Positions 1 to 7,405 of a stretch of 64,000 nucleotides of DNA are shown here, in pieces; positions within the stretch are counted from its first letter, which is position 1, and each line of letters opens with the position of its first letter. The translations under genes and the position numbers were made by a program. A model generated the notes under the pieces. That model ran no database searches. It was not told the origin of the DNA and saw nothing but the letters and a program-made list of their open reading frames with translations. This DNA is from Nocardioides jiangsuensis (GTDB lineage Bacteria; Actinomycetota; Actinomycetes; Propionibacteriales; Nocardioidaceae): assembly GCF_019679455.1 (NCBI RefSeq), contig NZ_JAIEZQ010000001.1, positions 1,116,001 to 1,180,000 of the forward strand, written 5' to 3'.

Positions 1-632
1 ACGGTGCCGGTGCCCAGGATGTCCGCGAGCCGGGCGTTGTCGAGCACCCCGGAGGCGCCGTCGCTGCAGAGCAGGATCCGGTCCCCGGGGGCGAGCTCGA
101 GCAGGAACAGGTCGGGGTCGGTCTCGTGCACCCCGTCGACCGCGCGCAGGATCAGGTTCCGGTGCGGGTGGGTGCGGGCCTCCTCCTCGGTGATCCGCCC
201 CTCGTCGATGAGGCTCTGCACGAAGGTGTGGTCCTTGGTGAGCTGCGAGAGCTCGCCGTCGCGCAGCAGGTAGCCGCGGCTGTCGCCGACGTGGCCGACG
301 CCGATCCGGTTGCCGTCGAAGAGCGCCACGGTGACCGTCGTACTGGTGCCCTCGAGCTCGGGGTCCTCCTCGACCAGCTCGGCGATCCGGTCGTGCGCAC
401 GGTGGATCGCCCCGGCCAGCGCCTCCAGCAGGTCGTCGGAGGGGGTGTCGTCGAGCCGGCGCAGGATCTGGACGGCGGTGGAGCTGGCGATGTCACCGCG
501 CGCGGCGCCGCCCACCCCGTCGGCGATGACGAGGAGGTGCTCACCGGCGTAGCCGGAGTCCTGGTTGTCCTTGCGCACGCGTCCGACATCGGACAGCGCG
601 GCGTACCGGAGTCTCAGAGAGGGTGACGTCAT
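1..632 (-). CDS. pstP: PP2C-type Ser/Thr protein phosphatase PstP (C-terminal part outside window)
   Basis: Reading the minus strand from the ATG at 632 gives an N-terminus with the PP2C signatures in order: DVGRVRKDNQD near residue 15, ADGVGG near 37, GHVGDSRG near 110 and LCSDGASG near 195. PP2C phosphatases use two metal ions, held by these aspartates, to remove phosphate from Ser/Thr. In Actinobacteria PstP counteracts the PknA/PknB kinases that control growth and cell-wall synthesis. About 210 residues are present; the catalytic domain is nearly complete and the membrane anchor and C-terminus lie beyond the left edge. It follows fhaB on the same strand, matching the conserved fhaA-fhaB-pstP order, which supports the name. 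Confidence 0.9.
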   Translation of the reverse strand, partial: MTSPSLRLRYAALSDVGRVRKDNQDSGYAGEHLLVIADGVGGAARGDIASSTAVQILRRLDDTPSDDLLEALAGAIHRAHDRIAELVEEDPELEGTSTTVTVALFDGNRIGVGHVGDSRGYLLRDGELSQLTKDHTFVQSLIDEGRITEEEARTHPHRNLILRAVDGVHETDPDLFLLELAPGDRILLCSDGASGVLDNARLADILGTGT

Positions 633-644
633 AGGGCGGGGAAC

Positions 645-1127
645 CTATTTCCGAAGCTCGAGCGTCGTCTTGCCGATCCGGATCGTGGTGCCGAGCTGGA
701 TGGTCGCCGGCTGGGAGAGTCGCTGGGTCCCCAGGTAGGTGCCGTTGGTGGAGCCGAGGTCCTCCACGAACCACTGGTCGCCGCTGGCGGCGATCCGCGC
801 GTGGCGCGTGGAGACGTAGTCGTCGTCGAGCCGGATCGCGGCGTCGCTGCCGCGGCCGATCAGCAGCGGGGCGTCGTCGAGGGAGATCGTCTCGCCGGCG
901 TTGGCGCCGTCGACGATCAGCACGTGGGTCGGCGCGCCCCGCGGCCGCTTGGCCGGCTTCGGACGGTTCTTGGCCGCGCGCTTCTGCTCCCGGCGCTCGG
1001 CGCGCGGAGTCGTCTCGATCCGTGCGCCGAACATGTCGGAGCGGACCACGGAGATCGCGGACAGCACGAAGATCCACAGGATCGCCAGGTAGGCGAAGCG
1101 GATCAGCATCAGGGTGAGCTCAGACAT
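645..1127 (-). CDS. fhaB: FHA domain protein FhaB (FipA)
   Basis: 160 aa. A hydrophobic segment at about residues 5-25 is followed by a basic linker and a C-terminal forkhead-associated domain. Its phosphothreonine-binding signature is complete: LIGRGSDAAIRL, STRHARI, and DLGSTNGTYL. FHA domains read Thr phosphorylation by PknA/PknB-type kinases; FhaB family members act at the septum. The start overlaps the end of fhaA by 8 bp and pstP begins 12 bp downstream, so the three genes are probably one operon reading leftward. Length and architecture are normal for the family. Confidence 0.92.
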   Translation of the reverse strand: MSELTLMLIRFAYLAILWIFVLSAISVVRSDMFGARIETTPRAERREQKRAAKNRPKPAKRPRGAPTHVLIVDGANAGETISLDDAPLLIGRGSDAAIRLDDDYVSTRHARIAASGDQWFVEDLGSTNGTYLGTQRLSQPATIQLGTTIRIGKTTLELRK

Positions 1128-1854
1128 CGGAGCTGCCTTCCCGGGACCGGAGGTAGCGGACGGTCATCGTCGTGTTGCCCACCTTCACCGTGGCACCGTC
1201 CTCGAGCGTGGCCTGCTGGACCCGGGCGCCGTTGACGAGCATGCCGTTGGTCGAGCCGAGGTCCACGATGCTCACAGACGGCGCGCCCTCGCCCGGGAAC
1301 ACCCGGATCTCGGCGTGGCGGCGGGACACCCCGGGGTCGTTCACCCGCAGGTCGGCCTCGCTGCCGCGGCCGATGACGAGGCCGGGCGGCTCGAGCGGGT
1401 GGCGCATGCCGTTCACCTCGAGCACGACGCTGGCCCGTCGTACGGCGGTGTCCGTGACGCTCGCGCCCGAGGCCGGGGTGACCTTGGCCAGGGCGGCGCT
1501 GCGGACCCGGAACCGGCCGGTGCTCAGGTCGTCGGCGGTGTCGAAGGCGATCGAGACCGGCCCGGTGAACACGTAGCTCTGCTCCTCGGCGTGCTCGCGC
1601 AGCATCTCGGTGAGCTCGGTGGCCAGCGTCGAGCCGTACGGCGCGAGGCGGGCGTGGTCGGTCGCGGACAGCTCGACGTGGAAGTTGTTGGGGACCAGGC
1701 GGCGGTTGCGCGAGAGGATCTGGGCGGAGTTGTCCACCTCGCGCTGGAGCGCGGCGGCGAGCTCGACCGGCTGCACCGCACTGCGGAACGCGCGCGCGAA
1801 GGCGCCGGACACGAGCTGCTCGAGCCGGTTCTCGAACCGCGAGAGCACTCCCAT
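1120..1854 (-). CDS. fhaA: FHA domain protein FhaA (DUF3662 + FHA)
   Basis: 244 aa. The N-terminus (MGVLSRFENRLEQLVSGAF) begins the DUF3662 domain typical of FhaA, and the C-terminal third is an FHA domain with VIGRGSEADLRV, SRRHAEIRV and DLGSTNGMLVNG. FhaA proteins bind phosphorylated partners of the cell-wall machinery. This is a short version, without the long disordered middle found in mycobacteria. A purine-rich stretch (GGAGGCGGAG) lies just upstream of the ATG on the minus strand. First gene of the fhaA-fhaB-pstP operon. The 248 bp between it and the tRNA gene should hold the operon promoter, though I cannot point to clear -35/-10 boxes. Confidence 0.93.
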   Translation of the reverse strand: MGVLSRFENRLEQLVSGAFARAFRSAVQPVELAAALQREVDNSAQILSRNRRLVPNNFHVELSATDHARLAPYGSTLATELTEMLREHAEEQSYVFTGPVSIAFDTADDLSTGRFRVRSAALAKVTPASGASVTDTAVRRASVVLEVNGMRHPLEPPGLVIGRGSEADLRVNDPGVSRRHAEIRVFPGEGAPSVSIVDLGSTNGMLVNGARVQQATLEDGATVKVGNTTMTVRYLRSREGSSDV

Positions 1855-2102
1855 CTCCGCCTCCTCTCCTTCGCGTGGTCACTCGGTGGTCCCGTGTCGG
1901 GGCATGCCCGAGGTGGGACGCGGGGTCCTGTCGTCGTTATGCCCACATGGGGCCATCGTGAACCCGCCATTGTGCAGGACTCAGCGGCCGGGGGCACATC
2001 CGACTGCTCTCGATCGTATCGGTCCGGCGGGTGCGCGACGCCGTCGGATTGACCTCGGTTTGGGTGGGGTCCCTGTCGTGGGATAACCTGAGCCCGCTTC
2101 AC

Positions 2103-2186
2103 GCGCGAGTGGCGGAATAGGCAGACGCGCACGGTTCAGGTCCGTGTGCCCGAAAGGGCGTGGGGGTTCAACTCCCCCCTCGCGCA
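2103..2186 (+). tRNA. tRNA-Leu (anticodon CAG)
   Basis: Acceptor arm GCGCGAG pairs with CTCGCGC (2179-2185), followed by discriminator A. The anticodon arm is CACGG-TTCAGGT-CCGTG, giving anticodon CAG. A long variable arm and a T arm with GGTTCAACTCCC are present, as expected for class II leucine tRNA. CCA is not encoded. The 3' end is the integration target of the genomic island. Confidence 0.95.
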
Positions 2187-2187
2187 C
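2168..2187 (+). other. attL: left attachment site of the island (tRNA-Leu 3' end)
   Basis: TCAACTCCCCCCTCGCGCAC covers the T arm and 3' acceptor strand of the tRNA gene and is repeated exactly at 57923-57942. The bases on either side differ, so the identity is exactly 20 bp. A direct repeat of a tRNA 3' end with an integrase gene about 1 kb inside is the standard mark of a tyrosine-integrase island. Confidence 0.9.
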
Positions 2188-2216
2188 CGCAACCCGGGAG
2201 ATTTCCCGGGCCCGGA

Positions 2217-2262
2217 GACCGGGCGACCAGGAGACTGGCCGCCCGGTCTTCGTCGTTCCCGG
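2217..2262 (+). terminator. Hairpin terminator after tRNA-Leu, supplied by the island
   Basis: GACCGGGC (2217-2224) pairs with GCCCGGTC (2241-2248), followed by TTCGTCGTTCCCGG. That same 14-base string follows the hairpin beyond attR (58011-58024). The original tRNA terminator was therefore displaced to the far side, and the island carries a look-alike. A second small palindrome (CCCGGGAGATTTCCCGGG) sits at 2193-2210. Confidence 0.6.
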
Positions 2263-2413
2263 GGGGATCCGACAAGGGGCACAGTCCGCCGGCGTCGCGT
2301 ACGCGCCACCATCCCCCGCTGCACGCCGAACCGGCGGCGCCCCGCAAGCAGGTCCGGAGACTGCGGCCCAGGATCCGATTGCGCACGCGGCCGCAACCCG
2401 GACCGACCAGGCC

Positions 2414-3013
2414 ATGACCCACGGCCTCGCCACCAAGAGCCGGACCGACCACGTGCGCCGCCAGGTCCGCGGCCCGCACCTGGCCCCGGAGTCGCTGGGG
2501 GCGGCCGCGCCGTCCACCACCCCCTCGCAGGCCGCTGCCCCGCACAGCGACAACGGCGTCGTGCGGATGCGCACGCGACGACCCCGGCGCGACGGCGCTA
2601 CCCGCGTCGGCGCAGTCGTGCCTCTGGACTCGGACAAGCGGGCCAGCCTGGCCAAGCCCCTGGCCGCCCTCGGCTGGGAGAAAACCACCAAGCTGGTCGC
2701 CGAGGTCGACGGACATCGTGTCGTGGTCCGAGCCGGAGAGCGGACCGCCGAACGCCCCTGGCTCGTCGCCGTGCGTGTGTCCGCCGGCCGGCTCGGGCTC
2801 CCGCCCACCCTCACCGGCGCGCTCGCCGTGGACGGCGGTGACCAGGTCCTCGCCGTCGCGCTGCCGGCCTCAGGTGAACTGCGACTGGTCGCGGCGGCCG
2901 ATGCCCTCCAGGAGCTGACCGGCGAACTGCAGCCCGACGAGGCCGCCGGCGGGGCGAGCTCTGCCGCCCCGTCCGTACCCAGCACCCGAGTGCGCCCCGC
3001 CTTCGGCATGTGA
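2414..3013 (+). CDS. Protein with two AbrB/SpoVT-like domains
   Basis: 199 aa from the ATG at 2414 (MTHGLATKSRTDHVRRQ); the open frame reaches further back into the tRNA but that part is not expected to be translated. After a basic N-terminal region, two copies of a swapped-hairpin-like segment can be seen: VVPLDSDKRASLAKPLAALG and GRLGLPPTLTGALAVDGGD, each followed by a short strand pattern as in AbrB/MazE DNA-binding domains. The acidic tail is probably disordered. It lies 105 bp before the integrase gene on the same strand, so it may regulate the integrase or act as a directionality factor. The AbrB assignment comes from pattern recognition and is moderate. Confidence 0.6.
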   Translation: MTHGLATKSRTDHVRRQVRGPHLAPESLGAAAPSTTPSQAAAPHSDNGVVRMRTRRPRRDGATRVGAVVPLDSDKRASLAKPLAALGWEKTTKLVAEVDGHRVVVRAGERTAERPWLVAVRVSAGRLGLPPTLTGALAVDGGDQVLAVALPASGELRLVAAADALQELTGELQPDEAAGGASSAAPSVPSTRVRPAFGM

Positions 3014-3118
3014 CGTGACCGACATATCCACTCACCGGAGGTGATTGCGCGCCCCCGCGCACGGCGCACCCTCCCACTCATAGCCGCCCGCAGGGTCGGC
3101 ACCAACCAGGAGAAACAC

Positions 3119-4426
3119 ATGAACACCACCCCCACCAACCCGGCAGGCAGCTGCGACGACGGCCAGCTCGACACGCCCAGGCCCACCGGCGCGGACGGAA
3201 CGACCACGGCCGTGACCCGTGCCCTGACCGAGTCCATCGACACGGTGAAGCAGCTGCTGGCGGCTGGACTTCTGGATGCCACTGCGCTCGGGATCGACCC
3301 GGGTGCCACCCGGGTGGCCGCGGGGCCCCCCGACGTCGCGACCGACGACGCCGCCAGGCAGGGCAGCCTGCCCACCTGGTTCCTCGTCCCCGGTGAGCCC
3401 ATCAAGATCCGTGACCTCATGGAGAAGACCCGCCGGGGCCTCACGGTGGACACCCGCCGCGCCTACGGCAGCTACCTCGACTTCCTCGCCAACGGATGGT
3501 CCACGACCGAGCCCGGCCAGCCCACGGTGCAGCACTACCCGGGACTGGGCGATCGCTGGGCACACGAGGTTCTGCCCACCGACCTCGAGGAGGCGCTTCG
3601 CTTTGTCGAGCAGCGCGCCTTGGAGACCGGCGCCCGCCGTGCTGCCGTCCGTGAGGCGGTCGGCCGCACCCCCATCGCCTCCACAGGCGTGGGCGCCCAG
3701 TACAACGCGGTCGGCGCATGGCGCCGCGCCTTCGCGGTCGCCGTCAAAGACCGGCACCTCGCCCGCCAGTTCAACCCCGCCAAGGAGGTCACGAAGCCTC
3801 GCAGGATCACCGGCAAGCGGCGACCTCTGACCCAGTCGCAGACCAACGAGTTCTGGGCCGTCATCCGCAACACCGGCAACGACCCGGAGCTCGACGAAAT
3901 GCTGTGCCTGACCATCATCGTCGCCGGCGCCCGGCGCGAAGGTCTCTTCAACCTCACGCTCGGCGGCCTCGACCGCACCGAGTGCACCGTCCGTCTGGAC
4001 GAGAAGTTCGGCAAGGTCGTCGACCAGCCCGTGCCCGACTGGCTGGTGGACCTGCTCCACGAGTTCGCGGTCTCGCGCGGGGCCAGTCGCAACTCGGATC
4101 CGGTCTTTCGCACCCGACCGAAGGGGACGATGCCCGGCCGACCGATCACCGACCGCAGGCTCGACAACATCTTCCAGCGGCTCCAGAGTCTGCTCCCGTG
4201 GGCCGACAAGAACCAGGTCACCGCCCACACGCTGCGTCACCACGCGATCGCCCTCATCGAGCGCGGCTCTTCGAAGGCCGTCGCCACCGAGTTCGCCCGC
4301 CACGAGCCGGAGGACACAAACGGCCTCTACGGGCGCGCGAGCGCCAAGGAGGTTGCCCAGGCCGTCATCCGGGTCCACGGCGGGGGGCACCCTTGGGTGA
4401 ACCGCGACGACGAGGAGTTGGCCTGA
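3119..4426 (+). CDS. Tyrosine recombinase / site-specific integrase of the island
   Basis: 435 aa. The ATG at 3119 is preceded by AGGAG at a good distance. The C-terminal catalytic domain shows the tyrosine-recombinase residues in order: Arg in AGARREGLFNLTL, a possible Lys in the following hairpin, HTLRHHA (HxxR), His in FARHEPEDTNG and the nucleophilic Tyr in LYGRASAKE. The N-terminal third, before a TRRAYGSYLDFLANGW core-binding segment, is unusually long and of unknown role. Its position about 1 kb inside attL makes it the likely enzyme for insertion at tRNA-Leu. A strong hairpin follows the gene. It is only distantly similar to the three recombinases at 14880-19621. Confidence 0.9.
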   Translation: MNTTPTNPAGSCDDGQLDTPRPTGADGTTTAVTRALTESIDTVKQLLAAGLLDATALGIDPGATRVAAGPPDVATDDAARQGSLPTWFLVPGEPIKIRDLMEKTRRGLTVDTRRAYGSYLDFLANGWSTTEPGQPTVQHYPGLGDRWAHEVLPTDLEEALRFVEQRALETGARRAAVREAVGRTPIASTGVGAQYNAVGAWRRAFAVAVKDRHLARQFNPAKEVTKPRRITGKRRPLTQSQTNEFWAVIRNTGNDPELDEMLCLTIIVAGARREGLFNLTLGGLDRTECTVRLDEKFGKVVDQPVPDWLVDLLHEFAVSRGASRNSDPVFRTRPKGTMPGRPITDRRLDNIFQRLQSLLPWADKNQVTAHTLRHHAIALIERGSSKAVATEFARHEPEDTNGLYGRASAKEVAQAVIRVHGGGHPWVNRDDEELA

Positions 4427-4453
4427 GTCGCGAATGACGCTGCGACCCGGCCT

Positions 4454-4485
4454 CGGCCCGGCACGACCTACCTCGTGCCGGGCCG
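4454..4485 (+). terminator. Hairpin after the integrase gene
   Basis: CGGCCCGGCACGA (4454-4466) and TCGTGCCGGGCCG (4473-4485) form a perfect 13-bp stem with a 6-nt loop, 28 bp after the integrase stop. There is no long T tract, which is usual for high-GC actinobacterial terminators. Confidence 0.7.
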
Positions 4486-4652
4486 CGGCTTGGTTGCTGG
4501 TCTCCACCGCCCGCCCAGCGAGGCGGCCCGCCGAGGACAGGGGCTTGTGCCCGGTGCAGTCGCCACAACGGGTGACACCCGATCGCTAAGCGATCCGGTG
4601 GACTCAAGCCATCTCGAGGTGAGAGCCACCCAAGTGGCCCGCGGAGGGTCCC

Positions 4653-5009
4653 ATGAAACAAACGATCAAGACCGTCGGCCCGGGCATCGGGCGGACCTCC
4701 CACCGATACGAGCAGCTCCTCGAGGAGCGCATCAAGATCGGCCGCATCTACGTCGACGCTCTCTGCCACCGCGCCGCGATGGCAGACGCCGAGCGTCTCT
4801 TCAGGAACGTGGAGCGACTCGACGGCCAGCTCGACCGGTTCCGCCGGTACAGCCAGGACCAGTTCCGACAGGTCATGCCGGCCGAGGACGACCGGTGGCA
4901 CGTGCCCGGACAACCGCCGGCCGGGCCCGAATGCCACCTGTGCGCCAAGCAGGACCTGGGGCTGCTCCTGCAGATGGTGCTCCCGGCAGCCGCGGGGAGG
5001 GTCGCATGA
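4653..5009 (+). CDS. Small protein of unknown function
   Basis: 118 aa, with GGAGG seven bases before the ATG. The N-terminal two thirds is predicted helical and rich in Arg/Glu (RYEQLLEERIKIGRIYVDALCHRAAM), possibly coiled coil. A single CHLC motif lies near residue 95. It overlaps the next gene by four bases (ATGA), so the two are almost certainly translated together. I do not recognise the family; a partner or chaperone of the downstream protein is possible but not shown. Confidence 0.75.
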   Translation: MKQTIKTVGPGIGRTSHRYEQLLEERIKIGRIYVDALCHRAAMADAERLFRNVERLDGQLDRFRRYSQDQFRQVMPAEDDRWHVPGQPPAGPECHLCAKQDLGLLLQMVLPAAAGRVA

Positions 5010-6277
5010 ACCCCATGCCGAACCCCAGTCCGATCCTGCTGCTGAGCCACGACGAGCTCCTCGTTTCTCACCTGTCGGTCAACGACAGACGCATCGTCGA
5101 AGCCGCGAAGGCTGCCGCCGAGCGTGGCGACGACCTGGCCACCTGGTGCGTCAACGTCCTCGCGGCCGGCACCGCTGCGGTCACCGCCGCGGGCGCCGGC
5201 ACGGACCTCGCCAGGGTCGACGCCGCACTCGACCGAGTACGCACCGACGTCGAGGCCGCCCTGCACACCGCGCTTGGTCGCCTCGACGCCACCGTTGCCA
5301 AGGCGACCGACCCCACCACGGGCGACGTCGCTCGCGCAGCCCAGGAGGCGGTGAACCGCCTGGCAGCCGGCGTCCAACGGATCCTCACCGGGTCCGACGC
5401 CCTGCTCCCCGAAGCATCGAGCAGAGCGCTCCGGCAGGTCACCGACGGAGCCCTCGCCGAGATCCACCGCCTGCTGGACGGGGACCGCAAGCACCTCGCC
5501 CAGCTCATCGCCGGTGACCGGGAGCGCGCAGCAGTGGAGATGGCCCAGGCCATCACCGCCCAGAACAGCCACCTCGGTGAGGTGGTCGCCCAGCTACGCG
5601 AAGCGCTGGCGGTCAAGTCCGTCCAGGACGCGACTGCCGCAAGCGGTCCTCGCAAGGGAATCGTCTACGAGGCGCAGGTCCACCTGCTCATCCAGGGCCT
5701 TGCCGAGGCAGCTGGAGACGGCGGCGCAGACGCGGTCGGCACCGCCGCCGGCACGGACGGCTCCCGCAAGGGTGACGTCGTTGTGGACCTGCGCAGCCTT
5801 CCCAACCAGCCGCGCATGGTTGTGGAGGCGAAGAACCGACCAGGCAAGGCTGCGCTGGGATCAGGCCAGTGGGCAGAGGAGTTGGAACGCTCACTGGCGG
5901 CCCGCAGCGCCGACGTTGCCGTCGGGGTGTGCCCCATCGACCAGATGCCCGGATCTCGGCAGGTGCTCGTCATCGACAGCAGACGCGTTGTGGTGGCCTG
6001 GGATCCGGACTCCAGTGATCACCTCGTCACCGCGGTGTACCTGCTCATGCGTATGTGCGCCGGCTACCAACGTCGGGACGCCGCGGTGTCCCCGGCCGAG
6101 CTCGAGCAACACGTCCAGGCGGTGGTCGCTGCGATCGCACCGCTGGACGAGATCCAACGGCAGGCCGTTGCCTGCCGGCGGTCGGCCGAACGGATCGACA
6201 CGGCCGCGCAGGCGCTCCGCACGGACCTTAAGGCACGGATCGACGCCATGTGGTCCCGCATCGAGGAGGCCGCCTGA
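5006..6277 (+). CDS. Helical protein with nuclease-like D-ExK core, function unknown
   Basis: 423 aa. The start ATG overlaps the previous stop, with GGGGAGG upstream. Residues about 30-210 are long helices rich in Ala/Leu, probably coiled coil. Residues about 215-350 hold GDVVVDL followed by RMVVEAKNR, which fits the D...ExK pattern of the PD-(D/E)XK fold (a resemblance to DUF2130-like proteins is possible). A C-terminal helical tail follows. With its coupled 118-aa neighbour it forms a two-gene unit next to the integrase, closed by the hairpin at 6289. It could be a nuclease used by the element or a defence gene; the sequence does not decide. Confidence 0.7.
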   Translation: MNPMPNPSPILLLSHDELLVSHLSVNDRRIVEAAKAAAERGDDLATWCVNVLAAGTAAVTAAGAGTDLARVDAALDRVRTDVEAALHTALGRLDATVAKATDPTTGDVARAAQEAVNRLAAGVQRILTGSDALLPEASSRALRQVTDGALAEIHRLLDGDRKHLAQLIAGDRERAAVEMAQAITAQNSHLGEVVAQLREALAVKSVQDATAASGPRKGIVYEAQVHLLIQGLAEAAGDGGADAVGTAAGTDGSRKGDVVVDLRSLPNQPRMVVEAKNRPGKAALGSGQWAEELERSLAARSADVAVGVCPIDQMPGSRQVLVIDSRRVVVAWDPDSSDHLVTAVYLLMRMCAGYQRRDAAVSPAELEQHVQAVVAAIAPLDEIQRQAVACRRSAERIDTAAQALRTDLKARIDAMWSRIEEAA

Positions 6278-6288
6278 ACCAACAAGCG

Positions 6289-6316
6289 CAGTGGCCCGGG
6301 GGATCCCGGGCCACTG
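6289..6316 (+). terminator. Hairpin terminator
   Basis: CAGTGGCCCGGG and CCCGGGCCACTG form a perfect 12-bp stem with loop GGAT, starting 12 bp after the stop of the preceding gene. Confidence 0.75.
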
Positions 6317-6529
6317 CCTGTCTGCGGCCGAAACTGCCGGCGCGAACTGTTCTTTGCTTGTGTGACAGCCAGGTCGACCGGGCAGGCGTCGGCTGGGTGT
6401 GCTCCGTCACCAGGTTGTTTCCACGTGTGCCCGTATCGCGGCGCCAGTTCGCCACGGCGCCTTGCTCGCGTGGGGCGGGCCCGGCCCTATGGCTTGGCCG
6501 GGGACACCGACCAAAGAGAGCGGAGGCCG

Positions 6530-6750
6530 TACACATCGTCGCCGAAGTCGAGCCCGACTTCGATCGCCTCTACGGCCCACGAAACGACCCCGAGTCGTTC
6601 AACTCCCAACTCAAGCCCAACTTGTCGATTGTCGATCGCGCGATGAGCCTGGGCGGACGCCGCCAACTCTTCGACGTCGTGTGCTGCGGCCTCCTCCACA
6701 GCGCTGTCAACGCTCGGGCCAGGAGTTGGCTCGCCTGCCCCACGGCGGGA
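6530..6750 (+). pseudogene. Remnant of a DDE transposase C-terminus
   Basis: The frame here encodes FDRLYGPRNDPESFNSQLK and then VDRAMSLGGRRQLFDVV. This resembles the end of actinobacterial DDE transposases, where a conserved Glu-containing segment is followed by a helix carrying RRQ. No upstream transposase domain and no start is visible, and no terminal repeats were seen. The surrounding 6317-6908 holds nothing else I can support. It is probably a leftover of an old insertion. Confidence 0.45.
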
Positions 6751-6908
6751 CTTCGCTGCCTTTCGTGGTCTCTCCACCAGGGGCGTCCGTCGCCCGGCCC
6801 AACTATTGCGTCGAACCTGCCTACTCCGGGTGACGAATGCACCCTCGTGTCCGGTTGCGCGAGCTAGTCTAAAAGCCCACAAACCGCACCGGCATGGGAG
6901 CATCGAAG

Positions 6909-7349
6909 ATGGCAGACGCCGCCGACTCTCCAGTGGCATTCGTCATTGCCGTCGAGTGCTTCGAGTGCGGCAAGGACGCCGTCCATGCCGAGACGGTCGC
7001 GCCCGGCGCTCTGCCGGTCGGATTCGGCTCCTGGAGTCAGTCAGACAGAGATGTCTTCATTCGCAACCGGTCCCCGCAGCGTTGGCGCTTCATTTACGAA
7101 GGCGTCGAGGCAGGAAATGGCCACGGTGATGACATCAAAGAGAGCGAAGCGGCCCTGTTAGCGCACGCTTTCACGGTTCCTCTGACGTACCCAAGGGTGC
7201 ACACCGCCGGTCTGGACGACGACGCTGGCTTCTGCCCAACGTGCGCGGTCCCCTACTGCTTTGACCATTGGAACTCTCCGGGTCGGGCGGACGGCACCTG
7301 TCCGCGCGGACACTGGCGATCTCTCGACCCGCATTGGTCACCGGGGTGA
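6909..7349 (+). CDS. Conserved small protein with zinc-ribbon-like C-terminus
   Basis: 146 aa from the ATG at 6909, chosen because GGGAG lies 8 bases upstream. An ATG at 6894 is in frame but lacks such a site. ECFECGK near the N-terminus, then FCPTCAVPYCFDHW and TCPRGHWRSLDPHWSPG at the C-terminus, give several CxxC/CxxH pairs likely to bind zinc. Similar short proteins ending in PRGHxKSLDPHW are common in Actinobacteria and have no known role. It sits alone, 56 bp before hsdR. Confidence 0.7.
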   Translation: MADAADSPVAFVIAVECFECGKDAVHAETVAPGALPVGFGSWSQSDRDVFIRNRSPQRWRFIYEGVEAGNGHGDDIKESEAALLAHAFTVPLTYPRVHTAGLDDDAGFCPTCAVPYCFDHWNSPGRADGTCPRGHWRSLDPHWSPG

Positions 7350-7405
7350 TCTCCGCTCCGAGAAAGTGACCAGTCACCTGGAAGTACAACTACGAACGGG
7401 GATGC

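Noticed and set aside
1981-3453. 490-aa minus-strand open frame across the tRNA
   Set aside because: It would be translated through tRNA-Leu and attL; composition is that of a high-GC shadow.
3032-4507. 491-aa minus-strand open frame opposite the integrase
   Set aside because: Antisense shadow with no motif; the integrase on the other strand has complete catalytic residues.
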